A stretch of 46,272 nt of DNA from Chloroflexota bacterium (GTDB lineage: Bacteria; Chloroflexota; Dehalococcoidia; Lucifugimonadales; QGNO01), in contig QGNO01000014.1 of NCBI GenBank assembly GCA_003228195.2, forward strand, positions 1 through 46,272, read 5' to 3'. The notes under the pieces were generated by a model. That model worked only from the letters and a program-made list of their open reading frames with translations. It was not told the origin of the DNA and did not search any database. This document shows positions 44,891 to 46,272 of the stretch, piece after piece; the stretch's first letter is position 1; every line of letters begins with the position of its first letter. Position numbers and translations under genes: made by a program.

Positions 44891-44920
44891 ATTATCCCCA
44901 CCCAAAGTCCAGATGGTCAT
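44891..44920 (-). promoter_or_regulatory. Promoter of ruvB, leaderless arrangement
   Basis: On the minus strand, ATGACC (44915-44920), 18 bases, then GATAAT (44891-44896). The ruvB ATG begins five bases after the -10, so the transcript should start at or next to the ATG. Confidence 0.5.
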
Positions 44921-44954
44921 GATACCACGCTGGTTAAGTACCTGAAATACCAAG

Positions 44955-46229
44955 CTAGATACCATTTCTTTCTGGCTTCCTCAAGAACAGGAACAACAGG
45001 AGAGCTGCTAAGCCCGCTGACATTCCAGTCCCAACTATGAATATTGAGTAGCTTTCCGTAGTGTCGAATATCCAGCCAGCCAATACGGTCGCTACCATTC
45101 CTACAATTCCCAAGCTGTTGAGTATTCCCCTGAGTCTCGCAAATGACCTCCGGCCATAATATTCGCCAAGTATAGAATAGTTGGCCGGGGACACATTGGC
45201 ACCAAAAGCAAACAATATAGTAAACAGATAAATTGCCGATTTACCATTGGCAAAGTTCAGAATAATTAAAGCCATAGCAACCGCAATCTGGCCCATTATC
45301 AAAATATTTTTCTTACTCCACCTATCGCCAAGCCAACCCACAAGTAGTATTAATGGTGTAGCGGTCAAAGCTACTAGGCCAACCATATTAGCCCCTCCCT
45401 GCTCAGTCAGGCCTTTCCAAACAAAAATCGGGATAAAGTGCACCTGAAACGCCGAGTTCATAGTGGTTCTTACGGTTGTACTAAACGCGATTAGCCAAAA
45501 CGAGGGCGTTTTTAACGTCTCCCCAAAACCGAACCCATCTGGTGAAGTTATCTGAGTAATTACTTGCTCATGCGTAGCTGCCGGCTCTTCTCTTTCAGCG
45601 CTAGAAGCTACCAAGCCATCTGGCAAAAGTCCCATGGACTCCGGAGACCTACGAATCAACAATGACAATGGCAATGCCACTATAAGCACGACAACTCCAG
45701 ACAGAATAGATGCAGCCCTCCACCCCTGAGTTATGGCAATGGCAGCAACTAGGGGGGTGAAAATTGCCGGACCTAATCTAACCGACGACGAGCATATGCT
45801 CATTGCTCGTGTCCGGTATTTCATAAACCAAAGATTGGCTACGGCATGCATACATTGGAGAAATCCCATTTGAAATCCTAGGGCGACCCAGCCAACATAA
45901 ACCAAGACAAACGTTAACTCATTATGTACCGCTGTTAAGGCGATAAGGCCTGTGCCTCCCAACAAGGCTCCGATAAAAATCGGTAGCCGTGGCCCGCGGC
46001 GATCTATTATCCAGCCTACTAATGGCCCCTCAATGCCGCCCTCAAGCCTAGCAAGAGAAAACAGTAAAGATAAGGCCGCTCGTCCTATGCCGAGTTCCCT
46101 GGTCAGCGGAAGGAAGAATACAGAAACTACCGAAGAATGGACCGATCCGACCATGGTTATGGCGCTTCCAGCCGCCAATATCCACCAACCGTAGTATATC
46201 GAAGACGCTCTATTTCTAATCAGTTGCAT
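44955..46229 (-). CDS. MFS transporter (monocarboxylate/oxalate-formate antiporter-like)
   Basis: The 424-residue protein begins YYGWWILAAGSAITMVGS, typical of the OFA/MCT branch. It has about 12 helices, with GWIIDRRGPRLP after helix 2, RAMSICSSSVRLGPAIFTPL in helix 5 and WLGDRWSKKN in the second half. A hydrophilic loop (about 195-225) separates the halves. An organic anion substrate is plausible but unproven. It is upstream of ruvB on the same strand, 69 bases away. Confidence 0.85.
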   Translation of the reverse strand: MQLIRNRASSIYYGWWILAAGSAITMVGSVHSSVVSVFFLPLTRELGIGRAALSLLFSLARLEGGIEGPLVGWIIDRRGPRLPIFIGALLGGTGLIALTAVHNELTFVLVYVGWVALGFQMGFLQCMHAVANLWFMKYRTRAMSICSSSVRLGPAIFTPLVAAIAITQGWRAASILSGVVVLIVALPLSLLIRRSPESMGLLPDGLVASSAEREEPAATHEQVITQITSPDGFGFGETLKTPSFWLIAFSTTVRTTMNSAFQVHFIPIFVWKGLTEQGGANMVGLVALTATPLILLVGWLGDRWSKKNILIMGQIAVAMALIILNFANGKSAIYLFTILFAFGANVSPANYSILGEYYGRRSFARLRGILNSLGIVGMVATVLAGWIFDTTESYSIFIVGTGMSAGLAALLLFLFLRKPERNGI

Positions 46230-46272
46230 TAAATCGTAAATTGGCTCCCATTCGATCGCCAGTAATTCGATC

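Overview
This window carries about 40 protein genes, one tRNA gene and one decayed gene, packed at bacterial density on both strands. GC looks moderate. Starts are often GTG or TTG, and sigma-70-like -35/-10 pairs are easy to find. The gene set fits a free-living bacterium: Pol III alpha with an intact-looking PHP domain, a PurF with a propeptide and Fe-S-type cysteines, a Lit/DUF1461 membrane protein, SWIM and FmdB zinc proteins, a CNNM/CBS protein, and a split sulfopyruvate-decarboxylase-like enzyme. This combination suggests Chloroflexota, possibly a marine Dehalococcoidia/SAR202-type lineage. That placement rests on recollected family resemblance, not on a search.

Layout: 1-1.0 kb holds a MoxR ATPase remnant and ogt. 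1.0-4.9 kb holds dnaE and a small DUF2007-like gene (minus). 5.2-8.8 kb holds folC, SWIM, FmdB, Lit-like and mazG. 8.9-12.1 kb holds a TPP enzyme and an amidase (minus). 12.2-17.7 kb is a minus-strand cluster lysS-nudix-serS-tRNA-Ser(UGA)-sucC-sucD. 18.0-22.1 kb is the purine cluster purF-purM-purH. 22.3-26.9 kb holds recN, a leader with a strong internal terminator, a CNNM/CBS gene and tilS. 26.9-33.2 kb holds a GT2 glycosyltransferase, an M19 dipeptidase, an MFS exporter, a two-subunit TPP decarboxylase, a flippase-like membrane protein and rsmG. 33.3-38.6 kb holds HIT, yqeK-like HD, an M16 protease, pcrA and rimI. 38.8-42.5 kb holds a heterodimeric ABC exporter. 42.5-46.2 kb holds a crotonase, a DUF192 lipoprotein, ruvB and a second MFS transporter.

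Most of the window is housekeeping: replication and repair, translation, purine and folate synthesis, and the TCA cycle. The most notable signals are non-coding. A strong promoter followed by a very strong terminator lies immediately before the CNNM-tilS pair and looks like an attenuator. Two abutting palindromes cover the rimI promoter. Several -10 elements sit so close to start codons that leaderless mRNAs are expected. A tRNA-Ser gene is embedded between serS and sucC. Protein-level oddities are a MoxR gene with a frameshift and an apparent internal deletion, a His/Met-rich repeat opening one ABC half-transporter, and altered catalytic or metal-site residues in the crotonase and the M19 protein. 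I saw no CRISPR array, prophage, insertion sequence or obvious defence island.
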